64,000 bases of DNA from Hymenobacter ginkgonis (lineage in GTDB: Bacteria > Bacteroidota > Bacteroidia > Cytophagales > Hymenobacteraceae), in assembly GCF_009755225.1 (NCBI RefSeq), contig NZ_WQKZ01000002.1, positions 682,001 through 746,000 on the forward strand. The letters run 5' to 3'. Below, piece by piece: positions 1-8,598 of this stretch. How positions within the stretch are numbered: position 1 is the stretch's first letter; each line of letters starts with the position of its first letter. The translations under genes were made by a program, and so were the position numbers. The notes below the pieces were generated by a model. It made no database searches. It was given only the letters and a program-made list of their open reading frames with translations, and was not told the origin of the DNA.

Positions 1-222
1 AAAATCGAGAGCAAAATCGCCGCGCAGTACCCCGGCCAGTGGGTGCCGCTGTACTCGCGCGTCACGTTCTCGCCCGACACCTCCTATGCCGAAGCCTGGG
101 CCGCCGGCCAGCGCCAAGAGGCCATTATGGCGCGGGTTATGCCACTCATCCAGAACGAGCTAGACTTTGATAAGCCAGAAGTGCAGTCGCTAGTAGCACA
201 GGCGCTGGCTAGCGCCTACTAA
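1..222 (+). CDS. Kynurenine 3-monooxygenase-like protein, C-terminal part
   Basis: The window opens inside this gene; 73 codons and the stop are present. The residues WVPLYSRVTFS followed by a Y-A-E-A segment and a Q-x-x-IM segment resemble the C-terminal end of bacterial kynurenine 3-monooxygenases, FAD-dependent enzymes that hydroxylate L-kynurenine. The FAD-binding domain lies outside the window, so the call rests on a short tail. A kynureninase gene, the next pathway step, lies at 23900-25174, which fits tryptophan degradation or NAD synthesis from kynurenine, but the two are not in one operon. The gene ends just before a long palindrome that probably stops transcription. Confidence 0.6.
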   Translation, partial: KIESKIAAQYPGQWVPLYSRVTFSPDTSYAEAWAAGQRQEAIMARVMPLIQNELDFDKPEVQSLVAQALASAY

Positions 223-318
223 AACAGCACGTCCTGCTGAGCTTGTCGAAGCATCTTTATCGCATCACTCAATAGTGCGGTAGAGATGCTTCGACAAGCT
301 CAGCAGGACGTGCTGTTT
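222..318. repeat. Long palindromic intergenic repeat, likely terminator
   Basis: Arms at 222-256 and 284-318 are complementary over about 35 bases and carry GTCCTGCTGAGC and GAAGCATCT with their complements. The loop holds a smaller hairpin (CGCATCACT against AGTGCG). It sits between two convergent genes. Related arms recur at 2442-2551 and, shortened, at 17610-17655, so this is a repeat family and not a lone terminator. Confidence 0.85.
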
Positions 319-346
319 AGCAAGAAACTGATTCGCCTACCCCTCC

Positions 347-1210
347 TTACGGTGCGACCGTAATTGTGCGCGTTACCGAGTTATAGGGGCCGGGAATGAG
401 CGTGCCGCTGCTATCAAGCAGTTCTAGCTTGATGGTAGCTTGGCCAGCGGGTAGGCCTTCCATCATGTAAGGCAGCCACTGGTTGAGCATGAACTCCGTA
501 CCGTTGATAGTGGCGCGCACCTTGTTGCCACTATCACCTAGGGTCGTGTTCACGAGGTAAAAGTCAAGCATGATTTTTTGCGCATCCTTGCCTGCATACG
601 TGTCCTTGGGGCGGCTGTAAAAGAGGGCCGGGGCTTTCACATCGAAAGTAGAGGGGGTAGCATCGGCGGCCGGCGTGCCCACCGTGATGACGCGCAAGTC
701 GTAAGCACCCAGGTGTTTAAGGCTCTCGTGGTAAGAGCGCGACAAGAATGACAGTACCACGTGCTGGCCGTCGGCGATAGGCTTGGTAAACTTCGTATCG
801 TAATGCGCCGTGTAGGGCTGGTTATCCACGATGTTGTGGATGTGTTGGCCCTTCATGGAGTTAGCCATTTGCATGGCGTGGTCGCTGGCCGTCATTTTAG
901 TAAGCTGGAAGTTGGTCAGCTCATAGGAAAAAGCTACTTCGCCGCTGGGTACCGTCGAGCCAGCTACCGGCGAGTTGAGGCGCATTTGAGCCGTTGGAAA
1001 CTTGGGCGAATCGTCGAAGGGCGTGAGCGTGATGCCGTTCCTGGTTTGGGCCTGGCCCGATACGGTGGAGGTAGTAGTTTGCGCACCCAGGGCCGCATCG
1101 CGGTCGGCCGGGCTGGTAGTAGCCGCAGTTTCGGCTTGCTGCGTCGTGCTACAGCTGCCGAGAAGCCCAAGGGCCAGCAAGCCGCTAAGCGGCGCGAGGA
1201 ATAGTTTCAT
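347..1210 (-). CDS. Secreted lipoprotein of unknown function
   Basis: The 287-residue protein begins with a signal peptide and a lipobox ending LLGSC (Cys20), so it is probably anchored in a membrane facing the periplasm or cell surface. A Thr/Ala/Gln-rich linker follows to about residue 60, then a single folded region containing GQHIHNIVDNQPY, with two His residues, and a later LSFLSRSYHESLKHLGAY segment. Similar Bacteroidota proteins have, as I recall, been labelled phosphopeptide-binding, a name I would not rely on. The His-rich motif could bind a metal, which is inference. It stands alone and is convergent with the preceding gene. Confidence 0.6.
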   Translation of the reverse strand: MKLFLAPLSGLLALGLLGSCSTTQQAETAATTSPADRDAALGAQTTTSTVSGQAQTRNGITLTPFDDSPKFPTAQMRLNSPVAGSTVPSGEVAFSYELTNFQLTKMTASDHAMQMANSMKGQHIHNIVDNQPYTAHYDTKFTKPIADGQHVVLSFLSRSYHESLKHLGAYDLRVITVGTPAADATPSTFDVKAPALFYSRPKDTYAGKDAQKIMLDFYLVNTTLGDSGNKVRATINGTEFMLNQWLPYMMEGLPAGQATIKLELLDSSGTLIPGPYNSVTRTITVAP

Positions 1211-1277
1211 GTGAAAGAGGCAGAATGGGGTAGGTAATCTGTACTGTACGCGAACTGGCCAGCATAAGGTTTTGTGC

Positions 1278-1285
1278 TAACTTCG
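1278..1285 (+). promoter_or_regulatory. Probable -7 promoter box for the oxygenase gene
   Basis: TAACTTCG matches the Bacteroidota -7 consensus TAnnTTTG with one change. It lies about 130 bases before the start codon at 1418, which leaves a long leader. No convincing -33 TTG is seen. Confidence 0.4.
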
Positions 1286-1293
1286 CGGTAGGT

Positions 1294-1376
1294 AACTACT
1301 GGTTGCTGCTGGCGGGCTACCCCAGTGGTTGGTTGTGCGCTCAACCAGCCGCCGGCGCAGCCTGCTACCAGTAGTT
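1294..1376 (+). promoter_or_regulatory. Stem-loop in the leader of the oxygenase gene
   Basis: AACTACTGGT at 1294-1303 pairs exactly with ACCAGTAGTT at 1367-1376. Inside lie a further imperfect stem and a small hairpin, GGTTG-TGCGC-TCAACC, at 1331-1346. The structure falls between the putative promoter and the start codon, so it would be part of the mRNA leader. No known riboswitch class is recognised. Confidence 0.4.
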
Positions 1377-1417
1377 AACAGTCACTAATCAGCAAGTAAC
1401 CTAACCCCTACTTAATT

Positions 1418-2395
1418 ATGGCTGATAACCTGCCTGACCACATCCCTTCGCTCGACCTGGCTGATTTCCGTTCGGGCGACCCCACCCGCAAAGCCAAGTT
1501 TGTGCAAGAGCTCGGCGACGCGTACCAAAGCATTGGCTTTGTGGCCCTCAAAAACCACGGCCTCAACGACGAGCAAACCAAGGAGCTTTACCACGACGTG
1601 CAGGAGTTTTTTCAACTGCCCGACCCCACGAAGCAAGCATACGAAAACCCGGCGCTGGCTGGCCAGCGCGGCTACATCAGCAAGGGTAAGGAGCATGCCA
1701 AGGGCCGCAACACCGGCGACCTGAAGGAGTTTTACCACGTGGGCCAGGAAGTGCTCGACGAAAACGACCCGGTTAAGAACGACTACCCCGCCAACATTTG
1801 GCCCGCCGAAGTGCCCCGCTTCGCGCAGAGTACTATGAAGGCCTACCGCACCCTCGAAGCGGCTGGCAAAGACGTGCTGCGCGCCATTGCGCTGTACCTG
1901 GAGCTGCCCGAAAATTACTTCGATGACAAGGTGAAAAACGGCAACAGCATCTTGCGGCCCATTCACTACTTCCCCATCGAAAACCCCGAGGAAGTGCCCG
2001 CCGATGCCGTGCGCGCCGCCGAGCACGGCGACATCAACCTCATTACCTTGCTGATGGGCGCCAGCGCCGACGGCCTGCAAGTGAAGCGCCGCGACGGCCA
2101 GTGGATTTCCATCACGGCCCTACCCGACCAGATTGTGGTGAACGTGGGCGACATGCTTCAGCGCCTCACCAACGGCGTGCTCAAGAGCACCATTCACCGC
2201 GTGGTGAACCCGCCCCGCGAGAAAATGAACACCCCGCGCTACAGCATCCCGTTCTTTATGCACCCGCGCTCCGAGATGAGTTTGGCGGCCCTGCCTCACC
2301 TCGTAACGGCCGACAACCCCAAGAAGGAAGCCGACATCACGGCCGGCGAGTTCCTAAACGAGCGCCTGATTGAGCTGGGCTTGAAGAAAAAATAG
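1418..2395 (+). CDS. 2-oxoglutarate/Fe(II) oxygenase, isopenicillin N synthase family
   Basis: The protein has 325 residues, the usual size for the family. The N-terminal non-haem dioxygenase domain contains GFVALKNHGL near residues 40-49. The C-terminal double-stranded beta-helix carries the iron ligands His203 and Asp205 (EHGDINLIT) and His260 (STIHRVVNPP), and the co-substrate pair Arg274/Ser276 (RYSIPFF). All catalytic residues are therefore present. The true substrate cannot be read from sequence; members oxidise many small molecules and the isopenicillin name does not imply antibiotic synthesis. It appears monocistronic, with a structured leader and a palindrome downstream. Confidence 0.85.
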   Translation: MADNLPDHIPSLDLADFRSGDPTRKAKFVQELGDAYQSIGFVALKNHGLNDEQTKELYHDVQEFFQLPDPTKQAYENPALAGQRGYISKGKEHAKGRNTGDLKEFYHVGQEVLDENDPVKNDYPANIWPAEVPRFAQSTMKAYRTLEAAGKDVLRAIALYLELPENYFDDKVKNGNSILRPIHYFPIENPEEVPADAVRAAEHGDINLITLLMGASADGLQVKRRDGQWISITALPDQIVVNVGDMLQRLTNGVLKSTIHRVVNPPREKMNTPRYSIPFFMHPRSEMSLAALPHLVTADNPKKEADITAGEFLNERLIELGLKKK

Positions 2396-2441
2396 GTTGG
2401 AAGCGGCTACGGCTGACGGAAGCCAGCACTAGCAGGCTGAC

Positions 2442-2551
2442 AAAAAGAACGTCCTGCTGAATTTGCCGAAGCACTTCGCTCGAATCGTTGGGATAGCAAC
2501 CCAGCGGCCCAAGCGAGCTGCTTCGACAAACTCAGCAGGGCATTCTTTTTT
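2442..2551. repeat. Palindromic intergenic repeat, likely terminator
   Basis: AAAAAGAACGTCCTGCTGAA and a GCCGAAGCA segment pair with TGCTTCGAC and CTCAGCAGGGCATTCTTTTTT on the other side of a GC-rich loop. It lies directly after the oxygenase gene and ends in a T run, as expected of a terminator. Its arms share the CTGCTGA/GAAGCA core with the repeat at 222-318. Confidence 0.75.
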
Positions 2552-2592
2552 GGCCGGTTTTCAGCAGCTCGATATTCCTCTCCCGATTCTTC

Positions 2593-3948
2593 TTGCTGGG
2601 TTGGAGGCCCGCAACTTGCCGGCCGGTTTTATCTTCGGCACTGCTACCCGCCTGCTCTGTGCCCGACCAAAAGCCTACCCCTCCCGTTTTGCCTAACCTG
2701 CCGGCGCCGTTGCGCCGCGCGGGCCGGCGCATGCGCCGGACGCGGAACCTCATTTTTTTGAAAGATGTAGCGGGCCTGGCTTGCACGGCTTTTGGCGGGC
2801 CGCAGGCGCACCTAGCCATGATGTTTCGGCTGCTGGTGCACAAGCGCCGTTACCTCACCGCGGCCGAATTGCTAGAACTGCAAGCGCTGTGCGCGCTGCT
2901 GCCGGGCCCCACTTCTACCCAAACCATGACGGCCATCGGTTTCCGGCTAGGCGGGCCCAATTTGGCCTATCTCACGCTCTTTGTCTGGTGCCTGCCGGCG
3001 GTGCTCATCATGACGCTGGCGGGGCTGCTGCTCACGCATTTTGACGCGGCACTTACGGGGCGGCTGGTGCAGTTTGTGCAGCCGGTGGCCGTGGGCTTCG
3101 TGGCATTTTCGGCCTACCGCATTGCCGAAAAAGTTATTCAAACTAAAACGTCGGTGGCCCTGATGGTGGCTTCCGCTATGGTGGCGTATTTCTTCCAGCT
3201 GCCAGGGGTGCTACCCCTACTGCTGCTGGCGGGCGGGGCCGTAACCACGCTGCGCTACCGCAAGCACGCCATTGTGCCCGATAAAAAACCCATTCGGGTG
3301 GAGTGGGCCAATGGGGCGCTCTGGTTGGGGATTTTTCTGCTGGCGGCGGTGCTGGGGCACTATACCCAGCTGCGGCCGGTGCGGCTGTTCGAGAACTTTT
3401 ACCGCAACGGCTCGCTGGTATTTGGGGGCGGGCAGGTGCTGGCGCCGCTGCTCTTTGCCGAGTTTGTCGAGTACAAGCACTACCTCACGGGGCCCGAGTT
3501 TTTGTCGGGGTTGGGGCTGGTGCAGGCGCTGCCGGGGCCCAACTTTTCGTTTGCTTCCTACATCGGGGCGCTGGCTATGCGGCCGCTGGGGGGGGTAGGG
3601 CCGCAGCTGCTGGGCGCGGCAGTGGGGGCAATTGGCATTTTTCTGCCGGGCACGTTCCTGATATTTTTCATCATCCGCTTCTGGGACGGCCTGCGCCAGT
3701 ACCGCGTGGTGAAGGCCTCGCTCGAAGGCGTGAATGCCGTGAGTGCCGGCCTGGTGTGCGCGGCGGCGCTGCTGCTCTACCACCCGCTGCCCGACCGCCT
3801 GCTGGCGCTGCCGGGCTCGCTGGCCCACTGGCACCTGCCGCTTAACCCGCTGCTGGTGGGCCTCACGTTTTTGGTGCTGCTCTGGGAGCGGATTCCGAGC
3901 GTAGTAATGGTGGGCGTGGCCTTGCTGGCAGGGGTGTTGGTGCCCTAA
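2593..3948 (+). CDS. chrA: Chromate transporter, long two-domain ChrA type
   Basis: This is a membrane protein of up to 451 residues made of two homologous halves. The first half has FGGPQAHLAMM and LPGPTSTQTMTAIGFRLGG; the second repeats them as FGGGQVLAPLL and ALPGPNFSFASYIG. This duplication is typical of CHR-family proteins, which export chromate in resistant bacteria; in many genomes the real substrate is untested. The first 22-46 residues look non-native (Arg/Pro-rich, low similarity), so translation probably begins at the GTG at 2659 or the ATG at 2731. No partner regulator is next to it. Confidence 0.85.
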   Translation: MLGWRPATCRPVLSSALLPACSVPDQKPTPPVLPNLPAPLRRAGRRMRRTRNLIFLKDVAGLACTAFGGPQAHLAMMFRLLVHKRRYLTAAELLELQALCALLPGPTSTQTMTAIGFRLGGPNLAYLTLFVWCLPAVLIMTLAGLLLTHFDAALTGRLVQFVQPVAVGFVAFSAYRIAEKVIQTKTSVALMVASAMVAYFFQLPGVLPLLLLAGGAVTTLRYRKHAIVPDKKPIRVEWANGALWLGIFLLAAVLGHYTQLRPVRLFENFYRNGSLVFGGGQVLAPLLFAEFVEYKHYLTGPEFLSGLGLVQALPGPNFSFASYIGALAMRPLGGVGPQLLGAAVGAIGIFLPGTFLIFFIIRFWDGLRQYRVVKASLEGVNAVSAGLVCAAALLLYHPLPDRLLALPGSLAHWHLPLNPLLVGLTFLVLLWERIPSVVMVGVALLAGVLVP

Positions 3949-4070
3949 GGGTAATGAGCAGCGAGGGGGTAGGGTCGCGGGAGCACTGCGAAGCACGATA
4001 TACTGTTCGGCTTATAGGAATATTCCCTAGATTTTGTTTTTAATAAGTAGCTAGTAAGTAAGCGTTTGGT

Positions 4071-4078
4071 TATTTTCG
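4071..4078 (+). promoter_or_regulatory. Probable -7 promoter box
   Basis: TATTTTCG resembles TAnnTTTG and lies 45 bases before the ATG at 4123, the start preferred for the beta-propeller lipoprotein gene. Confidence 0.4.
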
Positions 4079-4122
4079 TATTGCACTCTTGGGTGCAACC
4101 TCAACCTTACCACCTTACTGCT

Positions 4123-5118
4123 ATGAGCTTGAAAACACACGCTTGGTGCGCCTTGGTAGCCTTGGCGGCAGCCACCGGCTGCAAAAACGATGACCCCGAA
4201 ATAGTGGCCGAACCCACTAGCTTCACCGCGCAAGTCTTTGCCAGCAACCTCACCATGCCCATCGGAATGAGCTTCGATGAGCGCGGACAGGCCTGGGTAA
4301 CGCAGAGCGGCACCGGCAAAAACGACGCGCAGGCTTCGCTCGTGACCACGGATGGCAAAGCCTACCCCGTGCTCACGGGCTTATCGTCGGCCGTGAACAA
4401 CGGGGCGGTAGAAGGAATCGGGCACTTACTCTACCACAATGGCACACTTTACGTGCTCGACGGCGCCGCTGGCAAGCTATACACGCTCGACGTATCGGCC
4501 TTCAAGCCCGGCGATACGCCCTACGTAGCCAGCAACCTGAGCGCCGAGAATATTGGCACGTTTGTGCTGGCGCAAAAGCTTACTACCCCCCTCAATACCA
4601 ACCTCTACAACCTGACGCTAGGCCCCGACGACAACCTGTACATTACGGATTCGGGTGCTAATGCCATCATCAAGCGCGACAGCAAAACCAGAGTGCTCAG
4701 CGTGTTTGCCAAGCTGCCCGGGGTGAATACGACGACCGACGCCGTGCCCACTGGCATTGTCTACGACGGCAACAATTTCTTGGTAAGCGGCCTGAGCGGC
4801 TTTCCCTTCACGCCGGGCGCTACCAAAATTTACTTGGTCAGCCCGAGCGGGGTAGTCAGCGAGTACCAAACTGGTTTCACGACCCTCACCGATATTGCCT
4901 TATCAGCTAATAACAAGCCGATTGTGGTGCAGTACGCCCAATTCTCGCTCACGCCGCCCAACATCGGCTTCACGCCCAAAACCGGCCAGTTGGTCGATAC
5001 TAACAAGGCTACCTTGCTAGCGGGGCTAGACCGGCCCACCGATATTGAGCGCGTTGGCAGCCGCACGTATTACGTGCTCAGCTCGGGCGATGGCACCATT
5101 CAAAAGCTAACCTATTAG
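4123..5118 (+). CDS. ScyD/ScyE-like beta-propeller lipoprotein
   Basis: An in-frame ATG exists upstream at 4066, but the ATG at 4123 gives a proper lipoprotein signal (MSLKTHAWCALVALAAATGC). The remaining 310 residues contain repeated propeller-like segments such as GMSFDERGQAWVT, GPDDNLYITDSGANAIIK and GIVYDGNNFLVSG, which resemble NHL/SMP30 blades and the ScyD/ScyE family. It is likely anchored at the outer membrane or periplasm and may bind a small ligand or partner protein; no catalytic residue is evident. The next gene is convergent and the two reading frames overlap by four bases at their stops. Confidence 0.65.
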   Translation: MSLKTHAWCALVALAAATGCKNDDPEIVAEPTSFTAQVFASNLTMPIGMSFDERGQAWVTQSGTGKNDAQASLVTTDGKAYPVLTGLSSAVNNGAVEGIGHLLYHNGTLYVLDGAAGKLYTLDVSAFKPGDTPYVASNLSAENIGTFVLAQKLTTPLNTNLYNLTLGPDDNLYITDSGANAIIKRDSKTRVLSVFAKLPGVNTTTDAVPTGIVYDGNNFLVSGLSGFPFTPGATKIYLVSPSGVVSEYQTGFTTLTDIALSANNKPIVVQYAQFSLTPPNIGFTPKTGQLVDTNKATLLAGLDRPTDIERVGSRTYYVLSSGDGTIQKLTY

Positions 5119-6179
5119 CGGTTAGTTATTTCTACGTAGGCGTTGCCCGTGACGGGCTGGCCGTAGCGGGTGCCCGTCACGCGGCACATGCCTTCCCAAT
5201 AGTGCATGGTGAAGGTATGGAAAAAGCGCAGGCTCAGCTCTTGGTTGGGCACCAAGGGTTCCACCACTAGGTCGTAACCCTGCTTGGGCACCTGCACCCG
5301 CCATTTGGCGGGGTATTTCTTCTTGGAGGTGGGGCTAATCCAATACGTGAGGGGGGTAAGCTCAAAGTCGGTGCCGGTGAGGTGCACGTTCTGGCTATCG
5401 GCGCTGTAAAACGAGCCGTTGTTGAGGCCCTCCCCAGTGGCACGGTTGCGCAGCGTGTTGAGCATCAGTTCATCCTGGTGGTGGTCGAGCTGAATGCTCA
5501 TCCAGTCCCAGCCCACATCCTTGCTCACAATGCTGGTGCAGTTCCACTGGCGGTCGTACCACAGCTCGCCGCTTACCTGGTGCACCTTGCCGCCCACCGT
5601 GAGCGTACCGTTGGTGGCCAGGCGGGGGTAGGAGTAGTAGCCCGCCAACACGCCGCCGCCGTAGTTTTCGTAGCCGGTGCCGCCGTGCAGCAGCACGGGT
5701 TTTATGGGGGTAGTGCTAAGCTTCAGGGCGTAGCCCGCGTTGGCCTTGCCCGTGAGGGCGGCTTCCAGGTCGTAGCGGCCTTGCTGGCCGTCAAACTTCC
5801 ACACCTCGCCGGCCTTCTGGTCGCGCAGGTGCAGGGGCAGCGAGTCGGTAAGCAGGCGGGGCAGCTTGCCCAGCTTGTAGTCGTACTTAAACTGCTGGCC
5901 CTGTGGGTCAGTCAGGGCCACGTTTACCATCTGGTAGTCCTGCTTGCCTTTGTTCATGTTGAAATGAAAAAAGACGTACTCAATCCCAAATACCTCGCCG
6001 GTCTCGTGGTCGGTGAGGTGGCCCGTTACATACCACCATTCTAGCGAGTTACGCGGGTGCGGCGCCTCCTCGTGGGGCAGCGCAGCGCGGGTAGCAGTAG
6101 GGTTGAATTGGGTGGTTGGCTTGATAGCTGTGCAAGCCGCCAAAAAAAGCAGAAGCAAGGCCAGAGATAATCGCATCAT
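5115..6179 (-). CDS. AttH/CrtC-like lipocalin-fold lipoprotein
   Basis: The protein has 354 residues with a lipoprotein signal (LLLLFLAAC, Cys16). The mature part begins with the family hallmark NSLEWWYVTGHL and continues with GIEYVFFHF and WYDRQWNC, typical of the AttH/carotenoid 1,2-hydratase group with two lipocalin-like domains. Family members act on hydrophobic molecules in some pathways, but most outer-membrane versions are uncharacterised. No carotenoid genes are nearby, so I would not call it a hydratase. The gene converges on the propeller lipoprotein. Confidence 0.75.
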   Translation of the reverse strand: MMRLSLALLLLFLAACTAIKPTTQFNPTATRAALPHEEAPHPRNSLEWWYVTGHLTDHETGEVFGIEYVFFHFNMNKGKQDYQMVNVALTDPQGQQFKYDYKLGKLPRLLTDSLPLHLRDQKAGEVWKFDGQQGRYDLEAALTGKANAGYALKLSTTPIKPVLLHGGTGYENYGGGVLAGYYSYPRLATNGTLTVGGKVHQVSGELWYDRQWNCTSIVSKDVGWDWMSIQLDHHQDELMLNTLRNRATGEGLNNGSFYSADSQNVHLTGTDFELTPLTYWISPTSKKKYPAKWRVQVPKQGYDLVVEPLVPNQELSLRFFHTFTMHYWEGMCRVTGTRYGQPVTGNAYVEITNR

Positions 6180-6473
6180 ACTCTGGAGTAAGGGATTTTA
6201 GCATGAAAAAGTTTGAAGATACGAGTACAGCGGGCTGTCATAAGTCTTCTACGGTATCCAGCTGCCCTTGGGGTAATAGAAACGTAGTTTACCATTACCA
6301 AGAGGCGCTGCCCGCCTGAAGACGGGGTAGGGGAGTAGGCTAGGAGGGTGCGCGGCGCGATAGCTTGAAAAAAGCTTCGCCGTCCGCTTCGGTGCCCTAC
6401 CCCCACCAATTGCCCCCGGCTCGGCCGTAACTTGGCCGTTTGCTATTTTGCGCGCCCATTTCTTTCTGGCCGA
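6180..6473. other. Divergent intergenic region
   Basis: This stretch separates the AttH-like gene from the permease gene and must hold both promoters. A partial Bacteroidota promoter (TTG near 6432 and TATTTTG ending at 6450) lies just before the permease start. Two CTACCCC/GGGGTAG copies occur near 6314 and 6402. I see no gene or clear structure. Confidence 0.4.
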
Positions 6474-8243
6474 ATGCCCCCTGCCAATTCCTCGCTTTTC
6501 CGCCGCAAAACCATCGCGGCCATTCTTCAAAACCCGCCCCCCGATGCCGAAGGCCACGGCGGCTCGGCCGGCGGCCTGGCCCGCCACCTCACCGTGCGCG
6601 ACCTTACGGGGCTGGGCATTGCGGCCATCATCGGGGCCGGCATTTTCTCAACCATCGGCCAAGCCAGCCTGAATGGCGGGCCGGCCGTGTCGCTGCTGTT
6701 CGTGTTCACGGCCATTGCCTGCGCGTTTTCGGCCTTGTGCTACGCCCAGTTTGCGGCCACCATTCCGGTTAGCGGCTCGGCTTATACCTACGCCTACACC
6801 TCGTTTGGCGAGCTCGCGGCCTGGATAATCGGCTGGGCGCTCATCATGGAATACGCGGTGGGCAACATCGTGGTGGCCATTTCGTGGAGCGACTACTTCA
6901 CCGGCCTGCTCGACGGCATTGGGCTGCACATTCCGCGCTGGCTTACGATGGGCACCCAAAGCGCCCACCACGGCTACGAAACCGTGCTGGCCCTCATGCA
7001 GGCCGGCAAGCCGCTGGCCGAGGCTACCCCCGCCCAACTCGAAGCCTACCAGGCCTGGGCCAACGCTCCTACCTTGTTTGGCGACTGGCGCTTCGTGGTA
7101 GACCTGCCGGCTTTTGGCATCACGGTGCTCATCACGGCGCTGGTGTATGTAGGTATTAAGGAGTCGAAAAATGCTTCTAACCTGCTGGTTTTATTGAAAT
7201 TGATAATCGTGGGCGTGGTGATTGTGGTCGGCGCATTCTATGTGAAGCCCGAAAACTGGACGCCTTTTGCCCCCAATGGCATGGGCGGCGTGCTTAAGGG
7301 CGTGTCGGCCGTGTTCTTCGCCTACATCGGTTTCGACGCCATTTCGACCACCGCCGAGGAGTGCAACAACCCGCAGCGCGACTTGCCCAAGGCCATGATG
7401 TACGCGCTCATTATTTGCACGGTGCTCTACGTTATTATTACGCTGGTACTCACCGGCATGGTGTCGTATAAAGAGCTAGGGGTAGGCGACCCGCTCTCGT
7501 TCGTGTTTGCCAAAGTGGGCCTACCCCGCCTCTCGGGCCTGGTGGCCGTGAGTGCGGTGTTTGCGATGGCCTCGGTGCTGCTGGTGTTTCAGCTGGGCCA
7601 GCCGCGCATCTGGCTCACGATGAGCCGCGACGGGTTGCTGCCCAGCGTATTTGCGCGGGTGCACCCCAAGTTTCATACGCCCTCGTTCAGCACCATCGTC
7701 ACGGGCTTTTTTGTGGCAGTGCCGGCCCTGTTTCTGAACATGGATTTGGTGGTGGATTTGACGAGCATCGGTACGCTGTTCGCCTTTGCGCTCGTCTGCG
7801 GCGGCATCCTCATCATCGACCCCTACGGCCGCTCCGAGGCGCGCTTCCGGGTGCCCTACATCAACGGGCAATTGCTGGTGCCGCTGCTGCTGGCGGGTAG
7901 CGCGTTTCTGCTCTGGCGCTACGACCACGCCACCATCATTAAGCTGGTGGAGGACACTAATGGCACCACTGCTGCCCGCACCGGCGAAAGCTGGTACAGC
8001 GTGTTCCGCCACCAAATTCCTTACCTGGTGTTCGTTCTAGCCTCGCTGGCCATCGCCGTTGTTACATTCCGCAAAAAGTTGTCGCTGCTGCCGGTGTTGG
8101 GCTTGCTCACCAACCTGTACCTGATGACGCAACTCGGTATCAACAACTGGACAATGTTCCTGATTTGGCTGCTCATTGGGCTTAGCATCTACTTCGGCTA
8201 CGGCTACAAGCACTCAAAGCTAAATAAAGCGCTAGTAGAGTAG
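6474..8243 (+). CDS. APC-family amino-acid permease
   Basis: From the ATG at 6474 the protein has 589 residues, large for a cationic-amino-acid-transporter type permease. It starts with SLFRRKTIAAI, followed by the first transmembrane segment with the APC signature GAGIFSTIG, and has about 12-14 hydrophobic helices. The conserved segment FFAYIGFDAISTTAEECNNP is typical of CAT-type amino-acid permeases, and GQPRIWLTMSRDGLLP follows in the second half. Substrate is not deducible. An extended soluble insertion lies around residues 165-210. A strong hairpin follows the stop. Confidence 0.85.
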   Translation: MPPANSSLFRRKTIAAILQNPPPDAEGHGGSAGGLARHLTVRDLTGLGIAAIIGAGIFSTIGQASLNGGPAVSLLFVFTAIACAFSALCYAQFAATIPVSGSAYTYAYTSFGELAAWIIGWALIMEYAVGNIVVAISWSDYFTGLLDGIGLHIPRWLTMGTQSAHHGYETVLALMQAGKPLAEATPAQLEAYQAWANAPTLFGDWRFVVDLPAFGITVLITALVYVGIKESKNASNLLVLLKLIIVGVVIVVGAFYVKPENWTPFAPNGMGGVLKGVSAVFFAYIGFDAISTTAEECNNPQRDLPKAMMYALIICTVLYVIITLVLTGMVSYKELGVGDPLSFVFAKVGLPRLSGLVAVSAVFAMASVLLVFQLGQPRIWLTMSRDGLLPSVFARVHPKFHTPSFSTIVTGFFVAVPALFLNMDLVVDLTSIGTLFAFALVCGGILIIDPYGRSEARFRVPYINGQLLVPLLLAGSAFLLWRYDHATIIKLVEDTNGTTAARTGESWYSVFRHQIPYLVFVLASLAIAVVTFRKKLSLLPVLGLLTNLYLMTQLGINNWTMFLIWLLIGLSIYFGYGYKHSKLNKALVE

Positions 8244-8309
8244 CTTGAGTAAATCCGCTTTGGCGGTGCCAGCGCAAATTAATAAAATGCTATACTGGCG
8301 CCTAACTAG

Positions 8310-8372
8310 GATGCCACCCTACCCCTTGCCCGCTTCTTGAAGGGGTAGGGGTAGGGTGGCATCTGCTTTTTA
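8310..8372 (+). terminator. Terminator of the permease gene
   Basis: GATGCCACCCTACCCC at 8310-8325 is perfectly complementary to 8348-8363, followed by a T run. The arms contain the CTACCCC heptamer. Confidence 0.75.
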
Positions 8373-8488
8373 TACCAATACTCGGCCATAAATCATCCCA
8401 AAAATAGATTGATACTGTGTGTATAAGGGACAGATATTCAATATTTTATAAATATTGTGGTAAAATTTTGTATTTAACTAACATGCAA

Positions 8489-8519
8489 TTGTTGTGGTTG
8501 CCATGGTAGGCTACTTTTG
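8489..8519 (+). promoter_or_regulatory. Bacteroidota-type promoter of the type IX secreted protein gene
   Basis: TTG at 8489-8491 and a perfect TACTTTTG at 8512-8519 are separated by 20 bases. The start codon lies about 80 bases further on. Confidence 0.65.
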
Positions 8520-8521
8520 TT

Positions 8522-8576
8522 AGGAGTATTCTAAGCTGCATCGCACCAGCTTCTAGAATAAGGCAAAAATACTCCT
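8522..8576 (+). promoter_or_regulatory. Leader inverted repeat
   Basis: AGGAGTATT at 8522-8530 pairs with AATACTCCT at 8568-8576; nested inside, TCTAAGCTG faces CAGCTTCTAGA. It lies just downstream of the promoter, so the 5' end of the transcript would fold; it might protect the mRNA or serve as an operator. Confidence 0.4.
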
Positions 8577-8598
8577 TTCATTTAGCCCGTTTAGATTG

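Larger units (their letters stand above)
8244..8598. other. Intergenic region with terminator, promoter and leader hairpin
   Basis: It holds the permease terminator (8310-8372), an AT-rich stretch (8380-8480), a promoter (8489-8519) and an inverted repeat in the leader of the next gene (8522-8576). No open frame of note is present. Confidence 0.6.

Noticed and set aside
1..222. A complete small gene
   Set aside because: The frame is open to the first base and resembles only the C-terminal end of a larger monooxygenase.
3217..3996. A 259-codon open frame on the minus strand
   Set aside because: It is antisense to chrA; its composition (Gln/Arg/His-rich) is what a GC-rich gene gives on the opposite strand.
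5115..6179. Carotenoid 1,2-hydratase (crtC)
   Set aside because: Only the general AttH/CrtC fold is supported; the protein is a lipoprotein and no carotenoid genes are near.
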